Part shown: piece by piece, positions 14,210 to 14,949 of the stretch
How the letters are laid out: every line of letters begins with the position of its first letter
Numbering within the stretch: position 1 is the first letter of the stretch
NCBI GenBank assembly: GCA_019119745.1
Contig: DWWI01000198.1
Location: 1 to 14,949, forward strand
Length of the DNA: 14,949 bases
Reading direction: 5' to 3'
Origin: Candidatus Mediterraneibacter gallistercoris
GTDB taxonomy: Bacteria; Bacillota_A; Clostridia; Lachnospirales; Lachnospiraceae
Translations under genes and position numbers: made by a program
Notes under the pieces: model-generated
Told to the model about the DNA's origin: nothing
The model's database searches: none
What the model saw: the letters and a program-made list of their open reading frames with translations, nothing else

Positions 14210-14806
14210 ATGGCGGATATTTTATACACGTATAAGAATAATGTTTATGTGAATCTGACAAACAAATGCGACTGTGCATGTACATTTTGTATCCGCAGTC
14301 ATCGCGACAGCGTAGGAGAGGCGGATACGCTCTGGCACAAGAAGGACCCGGAACTCCGGGAAGTGTTGGACGCGCTCGATGCATTTGATTTTAGCGGATA
14401 TGAAGAGCTGGTCTACTGTGGTTATGGGGAGCCTACCTGCGCACTTGACATACTGACCGCGTCTGCAAAATACGCGAAAGAGAAATACGGTATCCGGGTG
14501 CGGGTGAATACAAACGGTCTGGCAAACCTTTATTATGGCAGAGACGTGGTACCGGAACTGGCAGAGGTGGCAGACTGCGTCTCCATCAGCATGAATGCAC
14601 CGACAGCAGAAGAATATATGGCTGTTACGCGGCCAAAGTTTGACGGCGCCTTTGAGGCTATGCTTCAATTTGCATCAGAGTGTGCGAAGCACATTGAGAA
14701 AGTGCAGTTTACGGTTGTGGATGTATTATCGGAAGATGACATTGAAGCAAGCCGCAGGCTGGCGGCGTCGATGGGGATCGGGTTCAGAGTGAGGCATTAC
14801 GCGTGA
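14210..14806 (+). CDS. Short radical SAM protein, TatD family-associated type
   Basis: A 4Fe-4S radical S-adenosylmethionine enzyme of unknown reaction. The 198-residue product has the cluster motif CxxxCxxC (Cys20, Cys24, Cys27) within NLTNKCDCACTFCIR. The SAM-contact loop YCGYGEPT (69-76) and the strand RVNTNGLANL (97-106) follow, then SISMNAPTAEEY (124-135). It matches my recollection of the small TatD-linked radical SAM group, whose members are about this length and lack a SPASM or other auxiliary domain. No TatD-type nuclease gene is in the window. The start at 14210 is chosen because AGGGGAAG (about 14198-14205) precedes it and homology begins at MADILYTYKNNVYVNLTN; an in-frame ATG at 14168 lacks a Shine-Dalgarno. 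It is probably cotranscribed with the kinase gene. An extra Cys22 lies within the cluster motif. Confidence 0.82.
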   Translation: MADILYTYKNNVYVNLTNKCDCACTFCIRSHRDSVGEADTLWHKKDPELREVLDALDAFDFSGYEELVYCGYGEPTCALDILTASAKYAKEKYGIRVRVNTNGLANLYYGRDVVPELAEVADCVSISMNAPTAEEYMAVTRPKFDGAFEAMLQFASECAKHIEKVQFTVVDVLSEDDIEASRRLAASMGIGFRVRHYA

Positions 14807-14823
14807 GTGGATATGATGAAGGG

Positions 14824-14860
14824 GCTGTCGCACTAAATAATTAGTGCGGCAGCACTTTTT
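14824..14860 (+). terminator. Intrinsic terminator after the radical SAM gene
   Basis: GCTGTCGCACTAA (14824-14836) pairs with TTAGTGCGGCAGC (14841-14853) across an ATAA loop, giving 13 pairs with one G-U, then AC and five T (14856-14860). Confidence 0.9.
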
Positions 14861-14869
14861 GCAGAGAAT

Positions 14870-14900
14870 AAGAGCCAGGTCTGTGCAAGGCCTGGCTCTT
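14870..14900. repeat. Second hairpin, possible back-up or reverse-strand terminator
   Basis: AAGAGCCAGG (14870-14879) and CCTGGCTCTT (14891-14900) form perfect 10-bp arms around an 11-base loop. No T run follows on the + strand, and on the - strand the T content after the stem is moderate. It may terminate a convergent gene lying to the right of the window, or back up the terminator at 14824-14860. Confidence 0.5.
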
Positions 14901-14902
14901 GG

Positions 14903-14939
14903 TGTAAAATTTATTTATGCGACTAAATAAACTTTTACA
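14903..14939. repeat. AT-rich operator-like inverted repeat at the right edge
   Basis: TGTAAAA-TTTATTTA (14903-14917) and TAAATAAA-C-TTTTACA (14924-14939) pair over 15 bases on each side, with one bulged C and a TGCGAC centre. No T-run terminator layout is seen. The shape suggests a binding site for a dimeric repressor controlling a gene beyond the window. Confidence 0.45.
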
Positions 14940-14949
14940 GAAAGATTAT

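Noticed and set aside
1..14949. CRISPR array, insertion sequence, prophage or toxin-antitoxin module
   Set aside because: No regularly spaced direct repeats, transposase or integrase motifs, or small paired toxin-antitoxin ORFs were seen on either strand.

Overview
The window reads as a core chromosomal segment of a spore-forming, low-to-mid GC Firmicute. It most resembles Lachnospiraceae (Clostridia). This rests on gene content and on residue patterns recognised by eye; no database search was possible. All fourteen genes lie on the + strand. The centre of the window keeps the order known from the Bacillus subtilis yabO-ftsH region: rqcP(yabO)-yabP-yabQ-divIC-spoIIE-tilS-hpt-ftsH. yabR and the tRNA genes found there in B. 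subtilis are absent.

Layout. (1) 62-1744: an alpha-D-phosphohexomutase (phosphoglucomutase type). (2) 1774-2237: the HU gene as a self-contained unit, with a sigma-A promoter, a hairpin at the predicted 5' end of the mRNA, and a clear terminator. (3) 2245-3771: rqcP, then the sporulation genes yabP and yabQ, then divIC. Two structured repeats sit in this stretch: a GC-rich palindrome before rqcP and a 99-bp nested inverted repeat before yabP. A sigma-E-like promoter precedes yabP and a sigma-A-like promoter lies at the end of yabQ, ahead of divIC. A perfect 42-bp palindrome terminates the stretch. (4) 3903-5300: a SpoIIE-type PP2C phosphatase without the usual multi-pass membrane domain, preceded by a perfect match to a Spo0A box. 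(5) 5345-11241: tilS, hpt, ftsH and a cytoplasmic GH13 glycosidase, closely packed. The tilS start is predicted to be leaderless. ftsH starts at TTG. (6) 11327-13135: a Na/Pi-cotransporter-like protein with a PhoU-like tail. (7) 13289-14806: a pyridoxal/pyridoxamine kinase and a short TatD-associated-type radical SAM protein. After them come a terminator, a second hairpin and an AT-rich operator-like inverted repeat at the right edge.

How the parts work together. The middle block combines growth functions (rescue of stalled ribosomes by RqcP, septum assembly by DivIC, tRNA-Ile decoding by TilS, purine salvage by Hpt, membrane proteolysis by FtsH) with sporulation functions (YabP, YabQ, SpoIIE). 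The promoter candidates fit that mixture: a sigma-E-like site where mother-cell genes begin, a sigma-A-like site where an essential division gene begins, and a Spo0A-like site at spoIIE. The phosphoglucomutase and the GH13 enzyme at opposite ends both belong to alpha-glucan use, but nothing in the sequence shows that they are co-regulated.

I found no mobile-element genes, CRISPR array, rRNA or tRNA, and no clearly novel multi-gene system. The most interesting signals are regulatory: leaderless tilS, the sigma-E and Spo0A sites, the hairpin at the start of the HU mRNA, and the intergenic repeat elements. The membrane-less SpoIIE also stands out.
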